This document shows, in pieces, positions 48,956 through 61,953 of a DNA stretch of 64,000 nt (the first letter of the stretch is position 1; each line of letters begins with the position of its first letter). This DNA is from Cymbidium sinense (Eukaryota > Streptophyta > Magnoliopsida > Asparagales > Orchidaceae). The stretch is taken from NCBI GenBank assembly GCA_021442155.1, contig JAKCPB010000353.1, positions 62,001 to 126,000 on the forward strand, read 5' to 3'. The position numbers and the translations under genes are program-made. A model generated the notes under the pieces. The model ran no database searches and was not told where the DNA came from. It saw nothing but the letters and a program-made list of their open reading frames with translations.

Positions 48956-49237
48956 ATGGCTATAAACAAAGCTATTGACATTTCTTTGCAAAATGGTTTC
49001 TTCAATATTTGGATTGAAGTTGATGCTCTCTTAATCATTGACATTTTTACTTCCACTAAGATGGGGAATGCTGATTTACTCTACCTACTTAATTATACTA
49101 GAACACTCCACTCTCAAGTATGCTTTAAAGTTTCTCACATTTGGCGTGAAGGAAATGCCTGTGCATATTATCTATCTAATCTAGGTGCTAAATTAAATGA
49201 TCTCACTCTTTATGATCATCGTAATTTACCTAGATAA
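48956..49237 (+). pseudogene. LINE B RNase H, C-terminal part
   Basis: The frame reads MAINKAIDISLQNGFFNIWI, EVDALLIIDIF, then VSHIWREGNACAYYLSNLGA, matching the C-terminal half of the RVT_3 RNase H. The N-terminal half seen in copy A (NIDGS...GGILRDSKG) is missing. The sequence passes straight from the GILMNHK coding stretch to KACYVIYA with AAAGCTTGTT at the join, a string also present at the equivalent site in copy A. A deletion of about 280 bp is the simplest reading. Confidence 0.75.
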
Positions 49238-51016
49238 TTTAGAGGGTTGGTTAATCTGGATAACACTGTATTACCTTATCTCATAAATTAATTTTACTTT
49301 GTGTATTTTAGGTTCTCTATGATTTTCTCTATGTGCATTTTCATTTTGCTACATTTTTCTAGTTGTTTCACTCTACTATCTGGTTTATGCTATAATACTT
49401 GGGAGATCTCTTTGAGGTGGGTCGGTGTTTCCTCTTTTGTTGAGAGGTGTTCTCTTTTGAATATTTTATTTAGGGATCTAAATGTCAATAGTTTCTTCAT
49501 GTGCTGCCTTGATCTTGTGGTGGCCTCCTTTTGGGTTATGCCTCATGTGCTTTTTTTCCCATTGTTAATTGGTCCATTTTGCCTCTAATTTTGTTGTCTT
49601 ACATAGGAGGTTTTCGCCATTTTTGGCCCGGTGGGTTCATTGTTTACTACTACCCTCCACATGGCTATCTGGGTGGCTATTATTATCATGGCTTGTTGAT
49701 CTTTTACTTTTGAGTTTTTTGGGACTTTTTTTGTGTCTGGATGGGGCCTTGGTTTGTTTTGCTTGCCACTCTGGTTGGCTATTTTTGGTTGGGTGGTCCT
49801 TCCAGGCTGTGGCTTTTTGTCTGATTGGGTGATTACCATTTATTTCTTGGTTATTTTGGGTGGCTTCCTGTTGGTTGTCACTGTGCTTATCTTTCTCTAT
49901 GTTGGGATTGCTTCCCTTTCAGACTGGCTATTTCCTTATCAAAGTTGGCTCATCTCTGCTACTTTGTTAATTGGATGGATGGTCTTGTAATGACGGTTTG
50001 GTTGGTTGTGTTGGTTGGTTTGGTTTTTCCTTTTGGTTTTCTTTTGATCTTGTTAATGGTAGGGTTGACCTTTAGTGGCTTTGTTCTAGTTTTGGCCTTA
50101 TATGGTCGCTATTTTTCCTATGTATGTCTTTTCTATTTTTGATGGAGGTATTATGCCTTTTATTATTTTGCCTCTACTATCCTGGGTTGGACTGGTAGTT
50201 AGTTGGCCTTGACCTCTAATCTGGTTTGGAATTGGTGGTTTTGGTGCTAGATGTAGGTTATTTTGGTCTTGGGCTATTGCTTGTGGTTGTCCGGTGACTC
50301 TAGTGGGTTTGGTTCCTATCCATGATGGCTTTATTTTTGGGTGATATCGGTAGTTGCTCTTTCATTTCTACTATGGTTTTGTTGATGCTGTGACTTCCTT
50401 TTGGGCTTAGTGGCCTTTGGTTTTGGTGTTTTGTGGCTTTTTTCTGCTTGGGATGTACTAAAGAATTGTTGACTTTCACTTTTGGAGGATTGCCTTCATC
50501 GAGGTAAGTGGACTATAATGGTTGGGATGATTTCCCATTTTTCTTTTGGCTGGTAGCAGCATATGTGACTGTAACCCTTCTTTTGAAGTCTGGATGCTCA
50601 CATTTGTGGTTGCCCCTGAAGATGCAGGTGACTGAGCCTGAGCCTTATTAGAAATTTTCTCTTATATTGCTCTTTATTATGTGCTAAAGCTTGATTTTCT
50701 CTAGCTGTGCTAATTACAATTTCTAGTTGTTTGTAGGATTCTTATACATGTTCTTTGTAGGTTTTGGATCTTGGATGTGGATTGTGCAACTCCTAAAAGA
50801 CTTCTGACTCTAGTAGTGGGCTTTGGCTGATCGTCCTGTTTCTTGTGTTGTTTCTTATTTATTTTTTGGTATTTTATTGATTTTATTTAGTTTCCTTACT
50901 TTTGTCGTATTAGATAGGGGATTTTTCTCTCCAAACTAAATGTAAAGAGAATTATCGCCTCTTAAGGACCTTCTACTCTGTTCTTGTGGCAATAAAATTC
51001 TCCCATTTGTTTTAAA
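49238..51016 (+). other. T/G-rich 3' region of LINE B
   Basis: T- and G-rich sequence comparable to the 3' regions of copies A and C, with TTGGTTGG-type strings and frames that are open only because A is scarce. The conserved end module is present (TGGTAGCAGCATATGTGACT, TTGCCCCTGAAGATGC, GAGCCTGAGCCTT). An AATAAA-containing string, GGCAATAAAATTCTC, lies about 25 bp before the telomere-like repeat and could be the polyadenylation signal. Confidence 0.7.
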
Positions 51017-53155
51017 ACCCTAAACCCTAAACCCCAAACCTTAAACCCTAAACCTAAACCTTAAACCCTAAACTAACCCTAAACTAAAAAAAGCTAAGAC
51101 CTAAACCTAAACAAAATAAAACCTAAAATAAAATAAATAAAAAACCTAAACCAAAATAAATAAAAAAATAAAAATAAAATAAAATAAAACCTAAACTAAA
51201 AGAAAATAAAATAAAAAAATAAAACTATACTAAAATAAATAAATAAAACCTAAAATAAAAAAATAAAAAACCTAAATAAAATAAAATTAAATAAACCTTA
51301 AATAAAACTAAATAAAAACCTAAACCTAAAAAAACAAACTAAAAAATAAAACCTACAAATAAATAAAAAATAAAACCTAAGCCCTAAACTAAAAAAAAAA
51401 CCTAAACCTAAAATAAACAAAATAAAATAAACCTAAATCTAAACTAAACTAAGATAAATAAAACCTAAAACTAAACTAAACACTAAACTAAATAAAATAA
51501 AATAAACTAAAAATAAACCTAAACTAATAAATAAAACCTAAAAATAAACCTAAAATAAAACCTAAAACCTAAACCAAAAAAAGTAAAATAAAAACCTAAA
51601 CCTTAACCTAAAAAAAACCTAAAAAAAAAAAGAGAAAGAAAATTAACACTAAGCTAAAAAATAAACGTAAACCTAAACCTAAACCTAAAAAATTAACTAA
51701 AATGAATAACCTAAACTAAAATAAATAAACCTAAAATAAATAAATCTAAATAAAAATAAAAAAATCAAATAAGTGAAAATATATAAAAATAAACTAAATA
51801 AACTAAATAAACTAAATAAACCTAAACCTACTAGTTTACTTAATTTAAAAAAACTCTAAACCTAAAATAAACCCTAAACCCTAAACCCTAAACCTTAAAA
51901 AACCTTAAACCTAAAACCCTAAACCCTAAAAACCTAAACCCTAAACCCTAAACCCTAAATCCTAAACCCTAAAAAACCAAAATCCTAAACCCTAAACCCT
52001 ACAACCCTACACCCTAACCTAAACCTAACCTAAACTCTAAACCTTAAACCTAAACCCTAAACACTAAACTTAAACCCTAAACCCTAAACCTAAACCTTAA
52101 ATCATAAATTCTAAACCTAAACCAAAACCCTAAACCTAAACTCTAAACCTAAACCCCTAAACTAAAAATAAACCTAAACCTAAACCCCTAAACCTAAATA
52201 AATCCTAAACCCTAAACTCTAAAACCTAAAACCCTAAACCTTAAACTATAACCCTAAAATAAAGCCTAAACACTAAACCATAAACTATAAACCTAAACCC
52301 TAACCCTAAACCCTAAACCCTAAATAAAATAAAATAAAATAAAATAAAATTAATGTAAAATAAAATATATTAAAATAAATAAAATACTAAATAAAATCTA
52401 AACCAAAAAAATAAACTTAAAATAAAACCTAAAAAAACCTAAACCCTAATCTAAAAAAACTAAACTTAAAATAGAAATAAAATAAATAAAATAAAATAAA
52501 CCTAAACCTAAACTAAAATAAACTAAACTTAAGTAAATAAAATCTAAACCTAAACCTAAAATAAACTAACCTAACCTAAACCTAAACTAAATAAAATAAA
52601 ATAAACTAAAAATAAACCTAAACCTAAACCAAAAATAAAACCTTAAAATAAACCTAAAATAACAACCTGGAACCTAAACTTAAAAAAATAAAGTAAAAAC
52701 CTGAACCTAAACCTAAAAATAAAAGATAAAACCTAAACCTACAAAATAAATAAAAATAAAACTTAACTAAAAATATATACCTAAACCTAAAAATTAAAAT
52801 AAAATACATAAACTAAATTAAATAAACTAAACTAAATAAAAATAAAAAAATAAACCTAAATAAAAATAAAAAATAAAATAAACTAAAACAAATAAACTAA
52901 ATAAACCTAAACCTACATTTTTAATTTTTTTAAAAAAACTCTAAACCTAAACCCTAAACCTAAACCCTAAACCTACAACCCTAAACCTACATCCCTAAAC
53001 CTAAACCCTAAACCCTAAAACCCTTAACCCTAAACCTTAAACACTAAACCTTAAACCCTAAACCCTAAACCCTAAAACCCAAAGCCCTAAACCCTAAACC
53101 CTAAAGCCTAAACCCTAAACCATAAACTAACCCTAAACCCTAAACTAACCCGAAT
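51017..53155 (+). repeat. Telomere-like array between LINE B and GRP copy 4
   Basis: Near-canonical repeats for about 70 bp, a poor CCTAAAATAAA block to 51820, the boundary motif CTACTAGTTTACTTAATT at 51828-51845, near-canonical repeats to about 52320, a second poor block ending near 52920 at a degraded motif (CCTACATTTTTAATTTTT), then near-canonical repeats to the GRP fragment. Confidence 0.88.
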
Positions 53156-53608
53156 AAGAATGGTGAACCTTGATGGCAGAACACTATCAACCAGGCTTAG
53201 TCTAGATCAAGCGGAGGCAAGGTGGAGGCTGTTATCATAGTGGTGGGGATCTGGAGGTTCCGCTTGATATGTGGTGGTCTGAGCAATGGTGGTGGAATGA
53301 TGGAGGTTAGAAGTGGTGTGGAGGTAGAGGAAGAGATCCTTCATATGATGGTGAATCCCACTACTCGAGAAGCGGGGGTAGTTCTGATGAGAATTGGAGA
53401 AACTGAAGAATGGCCGATCTGAACTGCTACTTATGGAATTATGACTTTACAGTAAAGACGCTTCTACTTATCTAAGGTTTTGATTTGTTCTATGGGTGCT
53501 CATTTTGTATCTGTGTCATCACTTGTGTCTTATAAAACTTGGTGCGCTACTTGGTTAATGAAATTAAAAAAGAAGAAATGTTGAATCTAAATTTGTTATC
53601 TAAAAAAA
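53156..53608 (+). pseudogene. GRP 3'-exon fragment, copy 4
   Basis: Same fragment, more diverged. It starts AAGAATGGTGAACCTTGATG, with small deletions, and then ACTATCAACCAGGCTTAGTC (T-I-N-Q-A-stop). The tail end reads HYSRS, then S-D-E-N-W-R-N. About 190 bp of 3' untranslated sequence follows, ending TTTGTTATCTAAAAAAACT before telomere-like repeat. The upstream motif TAAAGTAACTAAAT found before copies 2, 3 and 5 is absent here. Non-functional. Confidence 0.8.
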
Positions 53609-53853
53609 CTTTAAACCCTAAACCTAAAACTAAACTTAAACCCTAAACCTAAAACCCTAAACCTAAACCCTAAACTCTAAAACCTAAACCTAAAAACTAA
53701 ACCCTAAACCTAAACCCTAAAACCCTAAACCCTAAACCCTAAATCCTAAACCCTAAACCCTAAACCTTAAACCCTAAACCCTAAACCCTAAACCCTAAAC
53801 TAACCTTAAACTAACCCTAAACCCTAATCCTAAACCATAAACCCTGAACCTTG
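53609..53853 (+). repeat. Telomere-like array before the gypsy block
   Basis: Near-canonical CCCTAAA repeats that stop abruptly at about 53850 (CCCTGAACCTTGAATAAAG), where unique AT-rich sequence begins. Confidence 0.88.
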
Positions 53854-56800
53854 AATAAAGATGTCATTAGGGGTAGATCTAAAGAATGACCTAGTCTTAA
53901 CATATTTATGGTAGCTAATGAAAATGTTTTAAAGAGAATTTTGCTTGACTATTAGATATTTGATAACCTAAAACCCTAACCCAAAATTATAATACCATAT
54001 ATTATAGGTAATATTTGAGAGCATGAAGATGTGTGTTTTTGATGTTATAAGATGTTTTGAAATTTTTAGTATATTATGGTATTATGCCTTATAGTCTATA
54101 TTAATATAAATCATAAAAATATTGATTTAATAAATCGATGATGAAATTTGTTAAATTTGAAGTGGAATTAGTTGTAGAACCAAAGGTTCCTTTCATTGTA
54201 GTCTAAAAGTAAGATTTTATGTTCAAAATAAATATTATATGTTGTAGCATAGTATAACATCATATATCATAATATATTGTTCCGTGAACTTTAAATTTTT
54301 TAGTATTTTATAATCATGCTGAGCCTACACTAGCATTATATATAAAAAATGTTGATTTAGACTTTAAAATGGTGGAATTTGGCCAAATTCATAATAGAGC
54401 ATGGTATCATAATATATTGTTTCAATTTAAAATATGTAAGTGATAATGACTAAAATATATAGTTTTTTATTGTTCGCTAATTTTATGATTTTTTATCTTA
54501 AGCAATCCCTTGTGATGTGATATGCAATATATAATATAATATGTTATAGTGTATTATAATATAGGATGCCATAACATAGTGTAGCATCATGCATTATAGG
54601 ATACTATTGTGTATTACTACTTCTTGTTTAGCATATTTTAGTTTGTTATAGTACGATGTAGTAAAGTTTGTTCTAGTATAATTCATAAAAATATGATTTA
54701 TAGGCTGAGGTGTGACATTTAATCAAAAGAATGGAATTTTGCATTCAAAATAAATGTTCATTTTTCAACCAAATTTTATAAATTGTTTTCTTAAAGTGAT
54801 TCATTTAAAGGTGTAATGTAACATAATATATTATATGAAACAATATTAAAATTTAATGTACATAACAATATAACTTCACATATATATATGAATGTGGTGG
54901 TGTGTTACTAAATGTTATTGTACATTTTAGTATGTTTTACTTTTGTTATAATACATTGGGTCAAAACTCACAAAAATAATAATTTGAATTTTAAGCTGGA
55001 AGAATTTGGCCAAAATCGTCACACACCAAGTAGCAAAATTGAAATTATGCTATTTTATACCATTTCTAATAGAAAAATAATAATTGTACATCCAAAATGT
55101 AGATTATACATATTTTGAGAAAATTTTATTATTTGTTCCTTTTGAGTGATTCTAATGAAGTGTAATCTTAGACAATATATTATATTATAGCAAATTATAA
55201 TATAAAATCATATATTATAATATAATTTAGTATGTGTTAATTCATACTATAATATGTTTAGCAAGATATTGTATAGTTAGTTTGAGCTTGCACCATCATA
55301 AATCATAAAATGTTGATTATAATGTCAAGATGATGTAATTTGAATGAATACATTGTTAGGCTTTTGGTTGAAGTATTAAAGGTTCTCATAAGGAAAGAAA
55401 TAAGATTTGATAATAATTCCATGTCAAATACATGGAGGAAGATCAAATAGGGGATCACACATGCATTGGACATGACATGTGAGGGGTCTATGTCAAGGGC
55501 ATAGAAGAAGAAAGTCTGTTGGGGATAAGGTTTGAACTTCATTTGATTATATGATTTATGGAAAGAAGATCCACTAGGGATAAGAATCTTTAATCCACCA
55601 GGGATTAAAATCAAATCGACTTTAATTTATTTTGTTTTAATTGATATGGAGGCATATCTAGATATGCTCCTCACTGGATCAAGTATATGAACCTTCCACT
55701 ATGGAAGCAGTTCGCTATCCATTGGGATTAGATATGAGTTTGATTTCATAGATTTATTTGGGGATGTATCCAAGGGATAAGAGTTTGGTTGGATTTCTTT
55801 GATTTAGACTCACCGGGAGTTGGTTTAATTTGGCTCCACTGGGATGTTGGTTTTGAATTTGATTTGTTTGCTTGACTTGTTTATATATGATTTGGCTCCA
55901 TTGGGAGAAGGGTGAGATTTAACCCACTAAAGAAAATAGATTAGGTTTAATTTAATCTAGTTAATGTATACCTATTGGACCCAATGAGAAGGGCTATATC
56001 AGCCTTGACTTACCAGTTTACAAATCCAAAGGATAGCCTACGGAGAAGAGCTAGCCAACCTAAGGGGTTTCGTGCAAATATGTGCTAGGAAGAAGGCATA
56101 GTAATTACATCTTATAAAGTGAGGAACAACCATTGGGGTGACCGTTGGAGGCATAATAAAATTGAATCGACCTAGACCGAGTGAATGCTGCTAGAGACTT
56201 ATATTAACTCAAAAGTAGTCAGGACTAATTTTATGTTAAATTCATGTGATTTGATATGGTTTGTTTGGTTTAGTTCAATTTTCAACTGAGGGAATATTTG
56301 TTGAGTATGTGAGCTCAGTCAAATTTGATAGATTTAATTTATAGACAATGTCGGTGTATGGTGGACCCACTGAGAAGGGGCTATATCATACTTTTCCTAT
56401 CTCAAATTTATAAATCCAAAGGGATAGTCTACTAGCCATGGGGTAGAGCTAGCCAACTTAAGGGGTTTCTAATGAATGTGCAATGATTGTGCTAGGAAGA
56501 AGGCATAACAGACTTACATCTTCTAAAGAAAGGAACAACTGCTGGGGTGACCTGGTACCACAACAAATCGAACCCGACTTAGGGGTGACTACTGAGTGAA
56601 TGCAGTTGAGGACTTATATCAACTCAAGAGTAGTCAGGTGATTCCTATAGGGAGTTTTGCTGACACTACCCTAAAGATAGGATGCTTGCTTGGGAGAAGG
56701 TACAGTTAGAGGTGTCCTCCTAATCCATAAGTGAATATATATTTTGTTTATATGTTTGGATGGACCCTGTTGATGTGCGAGGGACCACACTGAGAAGGGG

Positions 56801-57720
56801 CTATCCCTGACCTATCTCAAATTAGACCAAGGGAGAATCTACACAGGATAGATTCTCCAACCAACCATGGTTACTAGGAAAGGGGAACTATCTAATATGA
56901 GTAACCCAAGTAGTGTCTAAATGGGGTCACAAAGGATGTGATCCAAAATATACCAAGGGGAGGTGATAGCTTATCCTAAGCCCTATAAAAGCCTATAAGT
57001 GTATGGTGGCCAACTCAAGGAGAAAGCATAGTAAACTTACATTTTCCATGAGTGGTGTATCCTAAGGTGCGAGAACTAACCAACCAAAGGTGTTCCATTA
57101 GCATGAGTGGTGTATCCATTAGCATAGTGAGAACAAAACAAACTAAGGTGTCGGTCGGTGTGAAACAATCAATTTGGAAAGAAAGCATGTAAGCTTATAA
57201 CTTTCTAAGCAAAATAGATCATTGGGATAGTATGTCATCGGGACATATGTTATGACCTAGACTACTAAGCTGGAGCCCCGAGGAAGGACTAGACCCATAC
57301 TTAAAGCAGTAAAGAAGGATGGAACCTCTAGGGGACTTATCCTAAACCTTAAATATACTTGACCCAGTCAGTGCACAAAGGCTAATCCAAGAAGAAAGCA
57401 TAGAAGACTCACGTCCACTTAAATGAAACCAACATGAAGTTGATTACCAGCAATGTAATAAAGCCTCCTAAACTAACAAAGTGCTCATCAATGTGTAGTG
57501 GCATAGAAAGGAAGGAAAGCATAGTAGACTTACATCCTCCAAAGCAAGAAGACCATGACACACTAGAGGGTAGCATGTTAGCCCACCTAGAGCCATTGAG
57601 TGAGTGTGGGGAGTTATCTCAACTCAAAAGTAGCCAAGATAAAATATACATTTTGTTTTATATGTTTGTTTTGTGTCGATGAAGGATAGGATACCATTCG
57701 GTTCCTTACACCTACCCTAA
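53854..57720 (-). mobile_element. Ty3/gypsy noncoding 3' region with tandem repeats
   Basis: This lies downstream of the minus-strand pol remnant. From 53854 to about 55300 it is AT-rich with repeated ATAATATATTGTT-like phrases and no gene. The stretch 55380-55900 matches 22790-23400 in reverse. From about 55980 to 57600 a degenerate tandem repeat is present: a (C/A)AATGAGAAGGGCTATATCA-like phrase recurs at about 55985, 56365 and 56790, and GGCATAGTAGACTTACATC-like phrases recur about every 200-400 bp. No long terminal repeat boundary was recognised. Confidence 0.55.
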
Positions 57721-57829
57721 ACACATCATGGTGGATTCAAAACAAGAATACTTTCAACAATGAAGAGATTGAATTTGAAATGGAATTTTCATTGATGATA
57801 ATTACTTTCAAACATAATTTATAATATTT

Positions 57830-60800
57830 CTTTAAGTAGAGCCCATTGACTGGAAGCTATGGGCTCTCTCCCTTATGATTAATAAGCTGATAAGATCCTC
57901 CTTGGTAGGCCTTCTTTATGGAAAAAGGGCCTTCCCAAGTGGGTTCAAACTTGCCTCCCATCATATGAAACAATCGGTCTCCTTAGAACTAAAATAAGCT
58001 CTCATACTTGAAAAACTCTAGAATGGACCAACTTGTTATGAGCTTGAATCATTTTAGCTTTGTACAACTCAAGGTTTTGGCATGCCCAGTGTCTCTCCTC
58101 CAAACTTTCGAGCTCATCCATAAATTGCTTCAATTTTATTGTGATCTACCCATAGCTATCCTTAGTGATGGGAGTTGACTTCTAATGGTAGAACAACTTC
58201 AAACTACACTAAGGAGAAAGGAGTAGACCGAGTGGAGTTCTATATGTAGTGTAGGCCCACAAGGCTTCAACTAAATGCTCATGCCACTATCAATTATTAT
58301 TGTCGAGTGTCTTCTTCAGTATTTGGATGAGAGTTTTGTTGAAGGCTTCTGCTAAGTCATTTGCCCTCAGGTAGTTGATGGTAGAATATCTCTAATCTAG
58401 GCTGTGTCTCTGGGAAAAATGGTTGATCTCAGTGTTCTTGAATGTAATACCATTATTATATATCTAGACATTCTAAACCTATATATGATACCCCAAAAAA
58501 ATAGCCGAGTGACCTCTCGAGTGGAATCACCTTCTCCCATTTACAAAAAGTAAATAGTAGCTAAGATGAAGATGACCCTAAGAAGAAGGAGGATCAATCA
58601 AACCCACTATGTCGGTACCCCAACACTGAATGGCCATGAGGCTAATGTAGGATCTAGGTTGGTGTATCACACCGTATTTGACATTGGTGGCATCGCCAGT
58701 ATCCATGCAATCTTTGATCAATGGCTAGTAGTATCTTAGTCTCTTGATCTTGGCTTTCATCTTCAAACCAGATTGGTTGGCTTCATGCTTGCCTAAACAA
58801 CATAATCACATATGATCAAAAAACCATTAACACAAGAAACCAACCACAAGAACATAGGAAAGTGATTTTTTCTTCATCTAATGGGCTTGAGACTTCTCTT
58901 GAGGTAGTTGACTTTATTTATGTAATCCATGAATGGTTGCCTCTAATCTAACTCCTCATCCTTCTTGGAAATGGTAACCTCCCCTTCAAGAGAGTATTTT
59001 TTTTATGAGTTTAATATCAATAAGGGATAGGACTTGTCTAGTTTAGACCTTTATTGATATGAACTCATCCTCCGGACATGCCAACTCCCTGGCAAGCTTG
59101 GCTAAAGCATATGTTATGACATTCTCTCTTTGAGGAATCTTATAAATGGTAACCTTTAGCATTTAGGCCAATAACTCCATGTTGTACTTGTGGTAGTGAT
59201 GGAGCTTGGGCTTTATAACCTTATAGGACCCAAGGATTTGGTTGATAACAAGCTAAGAATCACAAAGATGTTGATGTTCTAGATGCTTAGTGTAATAGAT
59301 AACTTCAGATCGACAATCATAGACTCATATTTGGCTTCATTGTTGGTGAAAGGATTGGACAGATGATATGAGAATCTCATCACATCTAGGTTTAGAGTTA
59401 AGAGAACTATTGTTACCCCTACCTTTCTTGAAATAGTAGATTATGGTTCTTCTCCTATTTGAGAGGAAGCTGCACCATCAAAGTACATATCCCAGCTGTG
59501 AATTCTAGTATCCCCTAAATTCATGATTTGTTTATCTGGTGATCATCACTAAGAGAGTGAGTCAGGAAGTGGGTGCGCTAAGAAATCCATTATGCCAACC
59601 ATCCGATAACGCAACGCATCTCATGAGATATTATAGTGGATTGTTCCTAGAGATCAATTTTTTTCCTTATGAGAAATCATGTAGTGTTGTAGCTTTTGGG
59701 ATGCAAAGATTAAAGCTAGGAAATGCTTCCTAGTGGGTGGATAATTAGCCTCAGTAGGGATTATATGATGGCTAAAGTAGTAGAGTGCATTTTCCTTCCC
59801 TTCATCATTGGCTTGGGCCAACAAAGCACCAAGGGAGTCATCTAACATAGTAGTGTAAAGTAAAGCTGCGAGATAGGGTTGCTAGAATTGACATCATCAA
59901 GTAATGCTAGATAACTTTAAGGGCATACTCACACTTATCATCCTAGTTGAACATCATATACTTTTTGACAAGTGCTGAGAATGGCTTACATCTTCCTGAT
60001 AGGTTGGATATAAAGCATCTTAGATATGTCAACCGCCCTTGGAATGATTTGATTTGAGTTTTCCTTGATCTTCTTTGAACCGATTTTGATTTCATGGTGT
60101 CGGACAACAAACCTAAGAAATTTTCTTGAAGCTACTTCGAATGCACACTTCAGGGGGCTCATTTCATTTTGAGGAAAAATAATTTTAACTGTTCAAAAAC
60201 TACTCTCAAGTCAAAGAACTCATCTTCCTTTTCTCTACTTTTGACCACAAGATCATCGACATAGTACTCGACTTGATGATGAATGAGTTCGTCGAAGATT
60301 CAATATATATGGTATGTAGCAGAATTTTAAGGTAGGCATGACCTTGTAGTAATAGATTTTGATCAGGGTTCTAAAAGTAGTGTTTCTTTCATCTTCAGGG
60401 GTCATCATTTTTTAGTTATCTTGATGAGTGATCCATGAAAGAGAAGACTGCATGAGATGAGGAAATGTCCACCATCAACTCCAGGATTGGTAGTGAAAAT
60501 TCATCATTTATACATGCCTTATTTAAATCCTTAAAATTGATGCATATGTGAATTTGGCCAATCTTTTTCTTAACTGGGATGATGCTAGCTAACCGTGGGT
60601 ATTTTCTTCTTAGATGAAGCCAACATCGATCAATTTCTTGACTTCAAAAAAGACTTATTGTCCTATGTCTAATCACATGCATCTAAGAGCTTGCTTGATA
60701 GCAGTAGGCACTATTACTAGTTTATGGACAACTATGTTCGAGCCAATCCATCATCTTCATAACTCCATGCAAAATAGTCCTTAAACTTAGTCAATAGCCT

Positions 60801-61953
60801 AACTAAGTCATCTTTTCAATAAAGAACTGATATGTGGATCTTCTTCGCTTTCTTTTAATTTCCTTGAGCTCGTCGATGGTTGAGTTGATCTCTTCTTCTA
60901 ACTCTGGTAGTGCATCTTTCACTTCAAAATCATCTGGATCATTTGAAGTTTTTAAGCATAGCTCCTCATATGAGTTAATATGATTTGAAAATAACCCACC
61001 AGATTTCAAATGATTGGTGATCACATGAATCATCATCGATTGACTCACGTATCAAATCCTAGTCCCGCCTTCATTGAGAGCTTTTGCATTATTCTTCCAT
61101 ATTCTTGAAGTAGTTTAACCTGCTTTGACCAAGTATATGGGATTAACCCTTTTTTTGCTAAATTATGAACACAAGGAAAGTACCAATCAAAAGATAATTC
61201 TATTAAATCTTTATATGAATCATTCTCAAGATTTACATCAACTTCTTGACTTAAGGATGATGCTCCCAGAAAGAACCTTCAAGTCTTCACAATAGTGGAT
61301 GATTTAGGGGCTTTCTTAACTACCAAACCGCCTTTCTAGAGGAAAGTAGAGCTAAGGTTCCCAACTAATGCCTAACTATTTCACATATAGACTTGATACA
61401 CTTATGATTTACTTTGGAGTCATCATCGCTATCCTGCTCAAGTGTCACCTCCAAGGGAATCATTCGAGAAGAGTCGGTGAAGCTAACCATACTCATCCTA
61501 TGAATGAGATTCTAAGTCTATATGGATAGCAAGTATACTCTTAGTAGCTGGGACATATCTTCTATTAAGTGGCCAATAAAGAGGTTTTCCACCCCTAAGA
61601 CTACCTCTAAATTGACCTCTTCCTATGCCAAATGGAGGTCAGGTAGTCCTGCCCATATGTTCGAATGGAGTAACGAACTATGGGTGGAATCAAATATCAG
61701 GCTCAACTTCCTCCTCCAAGTCTATTTTCTCTCCCTTATATTATGTTTTTTTTTTCATTTTTCTTTTTCTTTTTCTTTTCATTTTCTCACTACCTGAATC
61801 CTCATATGTGCTAACATTGTGAACTGTAAATGGCTTGAGATCTCCTTTGACATAGTAGACGATCCTACCTTTCACAAACTTCATACATTGATGTAGAGAG
61901 GATGAAACTATATTATTCTCATGTATCCATGGTGTCCCAAGCAAAGCATAAAC
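57830..61953 (-). pseudogene. Ty3/gypsy retrotransposon pol remnant, truncated in protease
   Basis: Reading on the minus strand from 61953: the end of the protease (LLGTPWIHE, SSLHQCMKFV, 61944-61741); a linker (PELEEEINSTIDELKEIK, 61048-60803); reverse transcriptase (SIIPVKKKIGQIHICINFKD, LNKACINDEFSLPILELMVD, FSFMDHSSR, then intact YVDD at 60252-60263, KCAFEV); RNase H (LGALLAQANDEGKENALYYF, 59848-59654); and integrase end (ANDLAEAFNKTLIQILKKTL at about 58350, VEALWAYTTYRTPLG, FEPTWEGPF near 57930). Order PR-RT-RH-INT is that of Ty3/gypsy; phrases such as GxPWIHE and ANxLAEAFNKTL suggest the Tat/Athila-type plant branch. It is full of stops and shifts. The 5' part (gag and left LTR) is missing: the protease frame runs directly into CCCTAACCCTAAC on +. 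Confidence 0.85.

Larger units (their letters stand above)
43925..51016 (+). mobile_element. LINE copy B (plant L1-like, most complete copy), about 7.1 kb
   Basis: A non-LTR retrotransposon embedded in telomere-like repeats on both sides, with the same order of parts as copy A: ORF1 with DUF4283 and zinc knuckle, endonuclease, reverse transcriptase, zinc-binding region (KGFHFPSKCYCC near 48640), part of RNase H, and a T/G-rich 3' region of about 1.8 kb. The 3' end reads GGCAATAAAATTCTCCCATT, TGTTTTAAAACCCTAAACCC, so its end merges into the telomere-like repeat through AAAA. It has stops and frameshifts in every domain and a deletion in RNase H. It is the best template for recognising the family. 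Confidence 0.88.

Noticed and set aside
55980..57600. CRISPR-like array from regularly recurring phrases
   Set aside because: The recurring phrases are diverged, unevenly spaced by hundreds of bases and lie in plant retrotransposon DNA; no uniform short repeats or spacers.
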